Part shown: positions 9,828 through 18,628 of the stretch, piece after piece
Position numbering within the stretch: the first letter of the stretch is position 1
Layout of the letters: every line of letters begins with the position of its first letter
Assembly: GCF_014495685.1 (NCBI RefSeq)
Contig: NZ_JACTVI010000002.1
Coordinates: 67,489 to 131,488 of the forward strand
Reading direction: 5' to 3'
Length of the DNA stretch: 64,000 nt
Source of the DNA: Streptomyces sp. TRM68367
GTDB lineage: Bacteria; Actinomycetota; Actinomycetes; Streptomycetales; Streptomycetaceae
Program-made: the position numbers and the translations under genes
Notes under the pieces: generated by a model
The model's input: only the letters and a program-made list of their open reading frames with translations
Told to the model about the DNA's origin: nothing
Databases searched by the model: none

Positions 9828-10047
9828 CCCGGCTTCCTCTCGTGATGGGGTCGCCGTTGGCCTCATGTCTCGCCCGCCAAGAGCGCAGCAACTGTGCCGT
9901 CTGGGCGGACGAGTGACGAGGGTTCAGTGCGAGCGGGGCATGGGCGCGGTGCCGGTTCCCGGGGCCGGCGGCGGGAACGTGGCCGGTGTTGTCGAGCAGT
10001 CCGAGGGGCTCGGAGGGCGCCGCGAGGTTCGAGGACAGCTGCTGCAA
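9781..10047 (-). CDS. small hypothetical protein, uncertain
   Basis: A possible 88-residue product from TTG fills the gap between two firm genes and overlaps the start of the next gene. It contains LGLLDNTGHVPA, which resembles QLLDETGHVPAT in the protein at 12280-12849; this shared motif is the main reason for believing it. The remainder is Arg/His-rich and could be read through by chance. It may be a decayed copy. Confidence 0.3.
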   Translation of the reverse strand: MQQLSSNLAAPSEPLGLLDNTGHVPAAGPGNRHRAHAPLALNPRHSSAQTAQLLRSWRARHEANGDPITRGSRAEPRFRAVRQRRPHR

Positions 10048-10068
10048 CCCGGTGCGGCCTTCGGCTGT

Positions 10069-10893
10069 TCAGCGGGTTCTGGCACGTGGACCCCGTGATG
10101 TCGGGAATGCGGGAGCTGCATCGCTTGCCGCCGTGGGCGGGTGCTTCTTCGATCTCATGGCAGCCTCGTGACCTGGCAGTACGCGTCGTCGGAGGTCTGC
10201 CCGCGGAGGCGGAGCCGTCGACGGTGCGTCGGGGACGGCGAAGGGCTGTGTGCCGCCGATGAGGGAGGGGCGGCCGTCGAGTTCGGCGAGCCAGTTGAGG
10301 AGCTTGGGCAGGTTCTTGTCGGGCCCGTACGCGAGGTAGGTGCCGTCGGCGCTGTCGCAGCGGAACCACTCGGCTATCCCCAGACGTGTCCGGGAGTTGA
10401 CGCGTCCCATGTGCACGCCCTTGCCGCGGGCCTTCGCCTCGCGGGCCAGCCGTTCGGCGACGGGGCCGAGTTTCCACTCGGTCGATCCGGCCAGGAACAG
10501 GACGTCGAAGCTGTCCCACGGCAGCAGCCCGGGTGCATCGCAGCCGTCCTGGGCCGCGTAGGCCGCGGGGATGCCCAGTTCGCGGATGCGGGCCAGCCAC
10601 GGCAGGGACTCGGTGAGGGTGCCGGCGGCGTCGAACGGCTGGTCCGGGGCGAGCGCCCACAGGCAGCGGTCCGGCCCGTACCGTTCAACGGTCCGGTACA
10701 GCCAGGCGAACCACGCTTCGGCGCCGGGCCAGTAGCGGCCCTTGCCGTCGCTGCCGAACTTGGAGTTGTCACAGGCATACAGCGCGCCCTCGGGGATCCG
10801 GCTGCCTTGCGCGGGGGTGGTCATGCAGCCGATGCGTCCGGCACTCATCGCGGCCCGTATCTCAGGCCCCGAGGGAGTGCCGAGGTAGCGCAG
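10069..10893 (-). CDS. queuine tRNA-ribosyltransferase-like (TGT/DpdA-type) protein
   Basis: 274 residues. The N-terminus in this reading, from a CTG after GGGGAGG, gives RYLGTPSGPEIRAAMSAGR and then TTPAQGS and ACDNSKFG, matching my memory of phage and plasmid proteins annotated as queuine tRNA-ribosyltransferase-like. Further conserved blocks are AGSTEWKLG, GVHMGRVNS and CDSADGTYLAYGPDKNLPKL. The TGT family exchanges guanine for a 7-deazaguanine in RNA or, for DpdA, in DNA. No 7-deazaguanine synthesis genes are visible in this window, so the activity here is inference. The last 50 residues are Arg/Pro-rich and could contact nucleic acid. Confidence 0.55.
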   Translation of the reverse strand: MRYLGTPSGPEIRAAMSAGRIGCMTTPAQGSRIPEGALYACDNSKFGSDGKGRYWPGAEAWFAWLYRTVERYGPDRCLWALAPDQPFDAAGTLTESLPWLARIRELGIPAAYAAQDGCDAPGLLPWDSFDVLFLAGSTEWKLGPVAERLAREAKARGKGVHMGRVNSRTRLGIAEWFRCDSADGTYLAYGPDKNLPKLLNWLAELDGRPSLIGGTQPFAVPDAPSTAPPPRADLRRRVLPGHEAAMRSKKHPPTAASDAAPAFPTSRGPRARTR

Positions 10894-11056
10894 CGTGCAC
10901 CTCCCCGGCGGCGACGCGGACCGTCATCCGGGCCCCCGGCCAGGCGGGAGGCCACGACGTCGGGCCCGCGGCTCGTGGACCTCACAATCCGGGAAGGCGA
11001 CACGTTCCAGGTCTTCGAGGCAGACGACTGCGCAGTGAGCGTCGGGCGGGCCTGGG

Positions 11057-12001
11057 TCACCGGGTGCGACCCGGCATGGGGATCTTCGCCGTCGGCAGCC
11101 CCGGGCTTGGGCCCGAAGGGAGGGCAGCGCTGGGGGTCTGGCGCGCGGGGGCCAGGGCACGCATGCGGTCGACAGCGGTGTGCAGGTCCTCACCGAGACT
11201 GCGCACGGTGGCCGCGGCGTCCTCAAGGTCGTAGTGGAGGTCGAATCCGTCGTCCTGCTCGGCTTCCTTGGCTTTCTCCCCGGCTGCTTCGAAGAACTCG
11301 CCGAGCCGCTCCAGCAGGCCGCTGGTGGGGTCCAGGATCTGGTGCAGCAGGGCGGCGGCGTCCGCATGCGACTCGGTTGCGTTGAGCCGGTCGGTGAGAG
11401 CGAGGAGCGCATCGCCGTAGGCGGAGGTGCGGTCCGCGTTGTCGGAGACGTCCGGGGTCTTGGGGGCGCGGGGCGTCGGCGTGGCTGCGGACATCAGCGC
11501 GCTTGCGGTGGACGAGGAGACAGCGGGCAGCAGCCCGAGTTGGATGAGCCGCTGGTCGATCGCCTCGATCAGGTGCGTGGCGTTGGCGCCGTGGCGGGCT
11601 TCGGGCCGCTCAGGGGCACCGGGGTCGGTGGAGGGGGCCGAGTCGTAGATCACTTCGAACAGGGCCTGGTCGTCGGGATGCTGGCGGGTCACGGTCCACC
11701 CCTGCGGGTCACCTGGCGGACGGTCGCAGGGGGGCTCCTGCGGCGGGCCGATGATCAGGTAACTGTCGTCGGGGAGTGATACGCGCACGATGTACGCGCT
11801 GAGGCCGAACTCGATGTCGCACTCCAGCCCGCGCTGCCGCAGCGGCGTGGTGATGTGCGCGTGGCGGCGCCACAGCTCCTGCCACCAGGCGGTGTCCACG
11901 TTGCGGTGGTCGGGGAGCGGCGCAAACGCAGACGCGTCGACGGACGTGCGGCGGGCGTCGGCGTGGGAGGCGGGCGGGGTGTTCTTGTCCTCAGCGACCA
12001 C
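11057..12001 (-). CDS. hypothetical protein with C-terminal helical domain shared with the 8.8 kb gene
   Basis: 314 residues from a GTG start that overlaps the upstream small gene by eleven bases. The N-terminal part (WWQELWRRHAHITTPLRQRG, SLPDDSYLIIGPPQE) is globular and DUF317-like in flavour. The C-terminal part from about residue 195 (LTDRLNATESHADAAALL to MRALAP) is the same helical domain as in the protein at 8776-9204. It looks like a two-domain version of that smaller protein. Function unknown. Confidence 0.65.
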   Translation of the reverse strand: MVAEDKNTPPASHADARRTSVDASAFAPLPDHRNVDTAWWQELWRRHAHITTPLRQRGLECDIEFGLSAYIVRVSLPDDSYLIIGPPQEPPCDRPPGDPQGWTVTRQHPDDQALFEVIYDSAPSTDPGAPERPEARHGANATHLIEAIDQRLIQLGLLPAVSSSTASALMSAATPTPRAPKTPDVSDNADRTSAYGDALLALTDRLNATESHADAAALLHQILDPTSGLLERLGEFFEAAGEKAKEAEQDDGFDLHYDLEDAAATVRSLGEDLHTAVDRMRALAPARQTPSAALPSGPSPGLPTAKIPMPGRTR

Positions 12002-12233
12002 GGCTTCTCCCGCGCGAGGGTGCGTGGCGCAGCGGCGGGGTCCGGCGCGTGGGACCGGGCTTTGGCTCCGGAAGAGGGGTGAAGTCGAATTCGTACTCGT
12101 CGTAGGCGTTGATCAAGCCGTGCTCCAACTGGGCTTCGCGCTCGGCGACCTGCGCCATGAGGTCGTCGTGCTCTGCCTGGCACTGCTGGTACTCGGCCCA
12201 GTCGGCGTCGCTGAAGTGGGCGGGGCGGTTCAG
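11991..12233 (-). CDS. small hypothetical protein, 80 aa, CTG start
   Basis: A compact acidic-then-basic protein: NRPAHFSDADWAEYQQCQAE, then DLMAQVAEREAQLEHGLINA (coiled-coil-like), then a Pro/Arg-rich tail. No ATG, GTG or TTG is present at its head; the CTG at 12233 follows AAGGAG. It overlaps the next gene start. The coding character (strong acidic helix, aromatic residues) makes a real gene likely. Function unknown. Confidence 0.5.
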   Translation of the reverse strand: MNRPAHFSDADWAEYQQCQAEHDDLMAQVAEREAQLEHGLINAYDEYEFDFTPLPEPKPGPTRRTPPLRHAPSRGRSRGR

Positions 12234-12279
12234 GGGACTCCTTGAGAGGGTGATGCCGGCGTGGATGCTTCGGTGCGGG

Positions 12280-12849
12280 CTACCGGTGGCGTGCGCTCGG
12301 CCGGGGCGGCGGGGGCGCCGGGCTCTCCCGCCGGGAAGGCGCGGGGAAGAAGCGGTGGAAGTCGAGGTGGGCGTCGAGTTCCTTGACCGCGTCGCGGAGC
12401 GATTCCGACGTGCGCCGCAGATAGGCGCGCGCCGTGGCGTGGTCGATGACCATGCGGTTATCCCGGTGGTGCCGGTCGGTCGGGCTGGAGGACCGGGGCA
12501 GGGAAAGGGCCCTCTCCGCTGTCTCGGCGAAGTACGGGGCTGCGTGGCTCGACATGGTGGCCGCCGCCGCGAGGTGGGCGAGTACGGCGCTGCCGGCGCG
12601 GTTCGTGCTGTGGGCGGTCCGGGCGAATTCGGCAGTCATGCGGACGACGTCGCGGGAGAGGACCTGCGCGTCGGCGGCATGCTGAAGCAGATCGGCGTAG
12701 GACGGCGTGGCCGGCACATGACCGGTCTCGTCCAGCAGCTGCCACTGCTCGGCGGCGTCGAGGAGTTTGGCCTTCATGCCGTCGAGCGCGCCGATAAGGC
12801 GGAGGGTGGCGTCGCGAGGTATCAGTTCGCGCTGGGCATCGGAATTCAT
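12280..12849 (-). CDS. hypothetical helical protein, 189 aa
   Basis: ATG start with an AAGAGG ribosome site. Mostly helical (LIGALDGMKAKLLDAAEQWQ, ADLLQHAADAQVLSRDVVRM, HATARAYLRRTSESLRDAV) with the motif QLLDETGHVPATP shared with the tiny frame at 9781-10047. It follows the VirB4-like gene by 14 bp, so it may be an accessory transfer protein. No known family assigned. Confidence 0.6.
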   Translation of the reverse strand: MNSDAQRELIPRDATLRLIGALDGMKAKLLDAAEQWQLLDETGHVPATPSYADLLQHAADAQVLSRDVVRMTAEFARTAHSTNRAGSAVLAHLAAAATMSSHAAPYFAETAERALSLPRSSSPTDRHHRDNRMVIDHATARAYLRRTSESLRDAVKELDAHLDFHRFFPAPSRRESPAPPPPRPSARHR

Positions 12850-12863
12850 GAGCCTCTTGCTTT

Positions 12864-14378
12864 TCAGTGCATGCGGGCGTCGGTGTCGAAGAGCGCCAGC
12901 TCGTGCGCGTGCAGAAGGTGCTGCACGATGAAAGATCGTCCGGCGACTTTCCACAGGCCACGCCCTCGGTTGAGGTGGGCGATGGCGTCCATTTCGACGG
13001 ACGTCAGGCCGAGCAGCGAGGCTGCGGCATGAAGTTGGTCGGTCTCCTGGCGGTAAATGATGCGGGTGGAGCAGTCCGCGAGGAGTCCTTCGGCCAGAGC
13101 CCGGCCCTGCGATCCGGCGTCGCCGGCGGTGAGCAAGTCGCTGAGCCGGTGGATCACCATGAGGTTCGCGATGCCGAGGCCGCGGCTCAGCTTCCACTGG
13201 GCCTGCATGCGCTGCAGCAGACCGACGTGCCTCATCAATCGCCACGCCTCGTCGTACACGATCCAGCGCCGGCCGCCGGACGGATCGGAGAGGGCGGACT
13301 CCATCCAGGCACTCGCGCAGGTCATCGCCAGAACGAGAGCGGTGTCGTCGCCGGAGCCGCCCAGCCGGGACAAGTCGATGGTGAGCATCGGCGCGTTCGG
13401 GTCGAAGGCGACGGTGGAGGGGGCGTCGAACATGCCGGCCAAGTCACCGTGGACGAGGCGGCGCATCGCGTGGGCCAGGTCGCGGGCGGCGTCGCCGAGC
13501 TGGCCCGACATCATCCCGGCGGCCTCGTTGAGCGCACTCGGATTGTTGAGGGTGGCGGCGACGTCACCGAGGAGCGGGGTGCGGCCGGTGTCGACGGCGC
13601 GGGTGACGACGGCGTCCAGGGCGACGTCCAGGGCGGTGTGCTCCATGGGCATCAGGTCCCGGCCCAGGACGGTCCGGGCCAGGGAACCGAGCAGGAGCAG
13701 GCGTCGTTTGCGGATCTCGCCGACCCAGTCGGCCTCGGAGACGCTCTCCGGGCGCGGGGCCGCGTCCAGAGGGTTCAGCCGTCCGGGCAGTCCGGGGCCG
13801 AGAGCGACGGACCGGCCGCCGAGGGCCTCCGCCACCGGCGTCCACTCGCCCTTCGGGTCACACGGGACGTAGACGCGGTATCCGAAGGCCACCGAACGCA
13901 GCGCGAAGCTCTTGGCGAGCGCGCTCTTGCCCTGGCCGATCACCCCGGCGAGCAAGAGGTTCGGGTTGGTGAATCCCTCGACCTTGCCGTACAGCGCGAA
14001 CGGATCGAAGACAAAGGACGCTTCCGCGTGGACGTCGCGCCCGATGTAGATGCCCTCGGCGCCGAGGCCGCCTTCGGCCAGGAAGGGGTATGCGCCGGCG
14101 GCCACGGCCGTCGTCATGCGGTGGGCGGGCAGCTTCAGCCGGTTATTACGCGCGGAGGCGGGTCCGGGACGTCCGCTCGGTGGGTAGAGCGCGGCGGGCA
14201 TCTCGTGCTCGGCGGATGTGCTCTCGGTCTGGTGGGCGCTGGCTTCCGCGCGGGCCTTGGCGGTGGCCTCGGCGAGCTGGCGACGGGCGGCCTTGCGGCT
14301 GGCGCGGTCGGTGCCGTGGGGGGTGAAGAGCGGGCTGGCGGACGCGCGACGTGCGCGACGGGCGGGCCGGTGGCTCAT
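12864..14378 (-). CDS. VirB4-like conjugation ATPase
   Basis: 505 residues (504 aa plus stop) from ATG at 14378. Walker A is GVIGQGKS at residues 145-152 and Walker B is IVYDE at 373-377, followed by AWRLM as in VirB4/TraC/HerA-type motors. In type IV secretion, such hexameric ATPases at the inner membrane power pilus assembly and substrate passage. The N-terminal 80 residues are basic and low in structure; the usual long N-terminal domain of VirB4 is reduced, and the SCO6880-type protein encoded next to it may supply that role. The neighbourhood of VirB6-, VirB8- and VirB1-like genes supports the assignment. Confidence 0.85.
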   Translation of the reverse strand: MSHRPARRARRASASPLFTPHGTDRASRKAARRQLAEATAKARAEASAHQTESTSAEHEMPAALYPPSGRPGPASARNNRLKLPAHRMTTAVAAGAYPFLAEGGLGAEGIYIGRDVHAEASFVFDPFALYGKVEGFTNPNLLLAGVIGQGKSALAKSFALRSVAFGYRVYVPCDPKGEWTPVAEALGGRSVALGPGLPGRLNPLDAAPRPESVSEADWVGEIRKRRLLLLGSLARTVLGRDLMPMEHTALDVALDAVVTRAVDTGRTPLLGDVAATLNNPSALNEAAGMMSGQLGDAARDLAHAMRRLVHGDLAGMFDAPSTVAFDPNAPMLTIDLSRLGGSGDDTALVLAMTCASAWMESALSDPSGGRRWIVYDEAWRLMRHVGLLQRMQAQWKLSRGLGIANLMVIHRLSDLLTAGDAGSQGRALAEGLLADCSTRIIYRQETDQLHAAASLLGLTSVEMDAIAHLNRGRGLWKVAGRSFIVQHLLHAHELALFDTDARMH

Positions 14379-14406
14379 CGGTGGCCCTCGTTTCTGCGGG
14401 TGGTGC

Positions 14407-14868
14407 TCATCGCACGCAGGCCGTGGTGTGCGGGCGGAGGTCGGTGGGGGTGGTCTTGCGGCGGATGATGTGTCCGGCGGCGAGGTGGCGCTGGCAGATC
14501 GTGAGCACGGGCGGTCCCTCGGGCAGCCGCTCTGGATGGCATGCGCTCGACTCGGCTTCTGCTGCTGTGTTGTTGGGCAGCAGGTGGAAGGCGGAGTGGA
14601 CCTCGCTGGTGGCCTGCCAGAGGCGGGTGTGCGCGGTGGCGAGGTGGCGGCCGGCGGCGGGGTGTGGCGGACGGGTGGTTTCGGCGAGGCGGTCCAGGAG
14701 TTGGTGCAGGGCGGTGAGGTGGGCGTGGAGCACGTCAAGGTGCAGGCGGTCCGCCGGCCGGGGCGGGGTCGCGTCCGACGAGGCAAGGGCCCGGGTGTGG
14801 TGGCGGACTCCGGCGCTCGCGGCGCGGAGGTAGGGGTGCGCGTCGTCCGGAGGTGTGCGAGAGGTCAA
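14407..14868 (-). CDS. DUF6238-like protein
   Basis: 153 residues. The pattern YLRAASAGVRHHTRAL, LHLDVLHAHLTALHQLLDRL, ATAHTRLWQATSEVHSAFH and PEGPPVLTICQRHLAAGHII matches my memory of the Streptomyces DUF6238 family, which often neighbours SCO6880-type genes. It is helical with a conserved C-terminal ICQRH block and basic tail. Family name from memory; molecular role unknown. Confidence 0.55.
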   Translation of the reverse strand: MTSRTPPDDAHPYLRAASAGVRHHTRALASSDATPPRPADRLHLDVLHAHLTALHQLLDRLAETTRPPHPAAGRHLATAHTRLWQATSEVHSAFHLLPNNTAAEAESSACHPERLPEGPPVLTICQRHLAAGHIIRRKTTPTDLRPHTTACVR

Positions 14869-14968
14869 AGGTGGTGGTCCTTCCTGCCGGGAGGCAGGGA
14901 CGGCGACGGGTGGTCCGCCGCGGGTGAGCGAAGAGCAGTGGGCCGGGGTGCTGGCCGGCGGGGCTGGC

Positions 14969-16441
14969 TCACGGGGCGGTCCGGGCGAGCGGGAGCGCGG
15001 TGAGGGTGAAGGCGTCCGGCTGCTGGTAGTTGAGCCTGCGCAGGTCGACGCCCGAGGTGACGGCGTGGGTCTCGATCTGCGCGCAGGCGGCGTCCAGGAG
15101 GGCGTCGGTCTCGGCGGTGACGGTGACCAGGCCGGTCAGGGCCACGTCCGCGTGCCCGGCGATGAGCTGGCGCTCACGCTGCTTGACGTCGGCGTACTCG
15201 ACGGAGTCTTCCTCGCTGTCGACCTGCCCCCGGCGGGCCCGTTCGTTGGCGTCGGCGATGATCGCCGCCTTCTTCCTCTGGACGTCCCGCAGTGCGGACT
15301 CGAGCCCCTGCGGCACGTATATAAGGGAGAGGCTGCGCCGCACTCCGGCCGTGAACATGATCCCGTGCAGGAACCCGGCTCCCATTTCTGTGCGCGGCCA
15401 GTTCTCCACCCAGTACGTCGCGTGCCGTGCGCTGTCGGTGGCGAGGCGGTCGTACTCCTCGAACTGGACGACGGGCCCGGCGGCTGCGGGGTCGGCCTCG
15501 GCGCGGCCGGTCTCGGACCACTGCTGGAGGGCCGCGAGGGCCCCCGGATCGTAGGCGGTGCGGATGACGGCGGCGATCTCCCGCGAGGTCAGCCACCCGG
15601 TGACCTGGAGTCCGGCGTTGCGGGCGGCCTGGGCGATGGAGGCGGTGGTCTGCTCCATGACGGTGAACGCCCCGGGCAAGCCTCCGCCGGCCTGGCTGAT
15701 CAGGCGCCGGGCGGCTTTGAGGTCGAGGGAGATGGCGAGGTAGGTCTCGTGCGGGGCTGCGGCGGGGCCGGCCGAGGAGACCAGTTCGGAGTAGATCTGT
15801 CCGGCGACGGGGGTCTGGGGCTGCCCGTTCTGGGTCCAGTGGCGGGTGAGGGCGTCGCCGCTGTCGGGGACGGTGCGCTCCAGCACCTGCACGGTGGCGA
15901 TATGACCGGTGCGGGCGATGCCTGCGAGCGCGCGTCCCCAGCTGCTCACGTTGTGGTTCTGGGCGGCGGGGTCGAGGAGGGCGAAGGCGCGGCTGCTGAC
16001 GCGGGCGATGGCGGTCAGGGTCTGCTGGTGCGGGTCGTGGACGGCCGCGGCGCCGTTGGCGGAGTCGCCGGGGGTGACCACCTTGAGGGAGGCGGTGGTG
16101 CCGGGCAGGTGGAGGACGCCGTCCTGCCGGGGGCGGGTGACGGGCCGGGCGAGCCAGAGGGTCTGGCCGGTCCGGCGGCGGTGTGCGTAGCGGGTGACGA
16201 TCGGTGCCCAGTCGATGAGGGAGCGGCCGTGCCGGCGGATCGCGACGAGGGCACCGGAAGCGGCCCACAGCGGGGTCAGGGCGACGGCGCCGAGCAGTCC
16301 GGTGGAGACCACCGTCATCAGCAGCACCGCCAACATGCAGGAAACGAGCATGAGTTGGGGCAGGGAGAGGCCGAGGAGGATGCCGCGGCGGGGCCGGTGC
16401 GGGAACTTCACCGTGACCGGGGCGACGGAGAGATCAGTCAA
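14969..16441 (-). CDS. SCO6880-family transfer protein
   Basis: 490 residues. Two hydrophobic helices near the N-terminus (about 20-67: LLGLSLPQLMLVSCMLAVLL and GAVALTPLWAASGALVAI) anchor a large cytoplasmic domain. This is the layout of SCO6880-family proteins (PrgI-like membrane segment plus the N-terminal part of a VirB4-like protein) found in actinomycete conjugation modules. It precedes the ATPase gene, consistent with the two acting together at the inner membrane. No Walker motif is present in this subunit. Confidence 0.8.
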   Translation of the reverse strand: MTDLSVAPVTVKFPHRPRRGILLGLSLPQLMLVSCMLAVLLMTVVSTGLLGAVALTPLWAASGALVAIRRHGRSLIDWAPIVTRYAHRRRTGQTLWLARPVTRPRQDGVLHLPGTTASLKVVTPGDSANGAAAVHDPHQQTLTAIARVSSRAFALLDPAAQNHNVSSWGRALAGIARTGHIATVQVLERTVPDSGDALTRHWTQNGQPQTPVAGQIYSELVSSAGPAAAPHETYLAISLDLKAARRLISQAGGGLPGAFTVMEQTTASIAQAARNAGLQVTGWLTSREIAAVIRTAYDPGALAALQQWSETGRAEADPAAAGPVVQFEEYDRLATDSARHATYWVENWPRTEMGAGFLHGIMFTAGVRRSLSLIYVPQGLESALRDVQRKKAAIIADANERARRGQVDSEEDSVEYADVKQRERQLIAGHADVALTGLVTVTAETDALLDAACAQIETHAVTSGVDLRRLNYQQPDAFTLTALPLARTAP

Positions 16442-16522
16442 GGGGCGGGTCCTGGAGGCGCGGGTGGAACCCGGGGGCGGGAGGTGCAGTGCACGTCCCG
16501 CCCCCGGTAGGCGGGCAGGGGA

Positions 16523-17899
16523 TCAGAGGCCGGTCGGAGGCGGCGGCGGTGAGGCCGACCCGCTCGACGTGGCGTTCTGCGAGCCGGAGGACGGGGGTGC
16601 GCCCTGTGGCGGCGGAGTCGTGGTCGGCGGAGCGGACTGCCATCCGCCGCCCTGGCCGGACGCGGCATTCGCGCCAGATCCGCCCGGCCCCGGGCTGCCG
16701 CCCACCTGGCTGCTGGTGTCGTCGGACACGCTCGTCGGCGCGGGCTGGACGGCCTTCTCCAGACCGGACTTGACGGCATCGGCACCGGGCGAGACGCCCG
16801 TTCCGCCGCTTTGTGAACCTTCGTTGCCCTCTCTGCCTCCGCCGGTCGGGTTGGCGGCGACGTCGCCGGGGAAGCCGCCCCCGCTGGCGTCGGGGCCTTG
16901 CGGCGCGGCGCCTGCTCCGGCAGCAGCGCCACCGGTTCCGGCGGTAGCTGCAGCTGCGGCGGCCTTGCGGGCGGCCTTCTCAGCATGCGCCTTGGCGATC
17001 TGCGCTCCCGCGCCGCCGGCGCGGTGGATGGACTCGCCGTCGGTGCCGTCGGCTGCCCAGTGGACGAACTTGAAGACGGCGTACGGGCAGAGCAACACCA
17101 AGACCATGATCACGATGCCGGACATGACGTCGGCCAGAGCGGCGATGCCGTCCTTGGCCTCGGTTTTGCCCATGGCGGCGATACCGAGCACGAAGATCAC
17201 GGTCATCAGCAGCTTGGAGACCACGAGGGTGGCGGTGGCTTCGATCCAGCCCTTGCGCCAGCGCCGGGCGACCTCCCAGCCGCCGCCGGCGGACGCGAAG
17301 ACGGCCAGCGTGACCATGACGAGGATGCCGACCTTGCGGACCATCATCACGCACCAGTAGAGGAAGGCGCCGATGGCTGCGCCGAGACCGGCGACGACTG
17401 GCACGAGCCAGCCCAGGCCGGACAGGCCGCCGATCTGGTTGACCTTCACGATGCGGCGCACGGCCGACTCGATGTTCAGGTGCGCGGTCTTGAACAGGCC
17501 GTCGCTGACGGCGTCGACCACTTCGACGGCGACTGTGGTGAAGGCGATGGCACAGAAGGCGAACAGGACGCCGCTCATGGTGCCGGTGAACGCCTGTGCC
17601 AGCGCTTGTCCGTCGCGCCGGATGGCTGCCCGGACCAACTGCGCGCAGAACGTCGCGACCAGCAGGACCAGGCCCAGTGGCAGCAACATCTCGTAGTTGT
17701 CGACGAACCATCCGGCGTTCAGGTCCACCTTCGTGGTGGTGTTGACGGCCTCGGCGGCCAAATCGGCTGCGGCGGCTGCCAGTTCACCGGCGGACTTCGC
17801 CATCCAGTCACCGATGGCCTTGCCGGGGTCCGAGGCGAAATCCACCGCGTCACCGACGGCGCACAGCTTGTCCGCCAAGGGAAAATCACAGAAACCCAC
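16523..17899 (-). CDS. VirB6/TrbL-like polytopic membrane protein
   Basis: 458 residues with at least five or six membrane helices between about 65 and 300 (for example LLPLGLVLLVATFCAQLVRA and GIVIMVLVLLCPYAVFKFVH), then a long Gly/Ser/Ala/Pro-rich cytoplasmic or extracellular tail. This is the profile of VirB6/TrbL-type inner-membrane channel components. The extended Gly-rich tail is common in actinomycete versions. It lies between the VirB8-like and SCO6880-type genes. Confidence 0.8.
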   Translation of the reverse strand: MGFCDFPLADKLCAVGDAVDFASDPGKAIGDWMAKSAGELAAAAADLAAEAVNTTTKVDLNAGWFVDNYEMLLPLGLVLLVATFCAQLVRAAIRRDGQALAQAFTGTMSGVLFAFCAIAFTTVAVEVVDAVSDGLFKTAHLNIESAVRRIVKVNQIGGLSGLGWLVPVVAGLGAAIGAFLYWCVMMVRKVGILVMVTLAVFASAGGGWEVARRWRKGWIEATATLVVSKLLMTVIFVLGIAAMGKTEAKDGIAALADVMSGIVIMVLVLLCPYAVFKFVHWAADGTDGESIHRAGGAGAQIAKAHAEKAARKAAAAAATAGTGGAAAGAGAAPQGPDASGGGFPGDVAANPTGGGREGNEGSQSGGTGVSPGADAVKSGLEKAVQPAPTSVSDDTSSQVGGSPGPGGSGANAASGQGGGWQSAPPTTTPPPQGAPPSSGSQNATSSGSASPPPPPTGL

Positions 17900-17935
17900 G
17901 AGGAGTTACTCCTCCTTTCTTGTCTCAGGCGCGGG

Positions 17936-18628
17936 TCACTGTGTGACGCTCGGTGCGATCGCGGCCAGAGTGCAGTCGTGGTTCGGGCGGCACTGCACAG
18001 CGAGGGTCACTGCCCTCTCCTCGGCTCCGCCGCCGCCCTTCTTCCAGCTGAGCGTCTGCTTGCCGTTGACGGTGACGACGTAGATGTACGCCTCGGTGAT
18101 CGCGGACGGGTCGTCGGCCAGGGCGGCCTTGAATGCGGAGGGGTAGTGGCCCTCGGTGACGCTGGCGGTGGCGTGCTGGTCCTGGTCGGCCATCCGTGAC
18201 CACAGCAACGGATCGGGGACCTGGCCGGAGACCGAGGCCCAGTCGGCGTACTTGGTCTCGGTGGTCATCCAGGCGCGCATGCCGGCCAGTTGCTGGTCGC
18301 GGTTGGTGTCGCGGGTGTCGTAGGACCACAACATCTGGGCCGCCGCCTTGGCGTAGGCGACCGGTTCGGCGATCTGCGGGGGCTTAGGCACCGAACCGGA
18401 TCCGGAGGAAGGTTTGGGGGCGGCCTCGGAGGAGGACGGGCTGCCAGTCGGGGCGGGCGCGGCGCTGTCCGGGGCCTGGTGGCCGTTGCCGCCGCCGGTC
18501 AGCAGGGCGACGATCCCGGCGATGGCGAGCAGGACGGCGACGGCGGAGGCGACGATCGCGATGCGCCGGTTGGCCGACCAGCCCGTTCCGTACGAGGACA
18601 GCGAAAAGGAAGGGAATCGGTTCCGCAT
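17936..18628 (-). CDS. VirB8/TcpC-like conjugation protein
   Basis: 230 residues: short cytoplasmic N-terminus, one membrane helix (RIAIVASAVAVLLAIAGIVA, about 22-45), a Ser/Pro linker, then a soluble domain of about 140 residues with the size of an NTF2-like fold. This architecture is that of VirB8/TcpC periplasmic scaffold proteins. The start overlaps the upstream stop by one base (TGATG), indicating coupled translation. Fold assignment is inference from size and topology. Confidence 0.65.
   Translation of the reverse strand: MRNRFPSFSLSSYGTGWSANRRIAIVASAVAVLLAIAGIVALLTGGGNGHQAPDSAAPAPTGSPSSSEAAPKPSSGSGSVPKPPQIAEPVAYAKAAAQMLWSYDTRDTNRDQQLAGMRAWMTTETKYADWASVSGQVPDPLLWSRMADQDQHATASVTEGHYPSAFKAALADDPSAITEAYIYVVTVNGKQTLSWKKGGGGAEERAVTLAVQCRPNHDCTLAAIAPSVTQ

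Noticed and set aside
10894..11056. Plus-strand reading VDLTIREGDTFQVFEADDCA
   Set aside because: Looks somewhat protein-like, but it lies in a short gap between two minus-strand genes and has no start, RBS or continuation.
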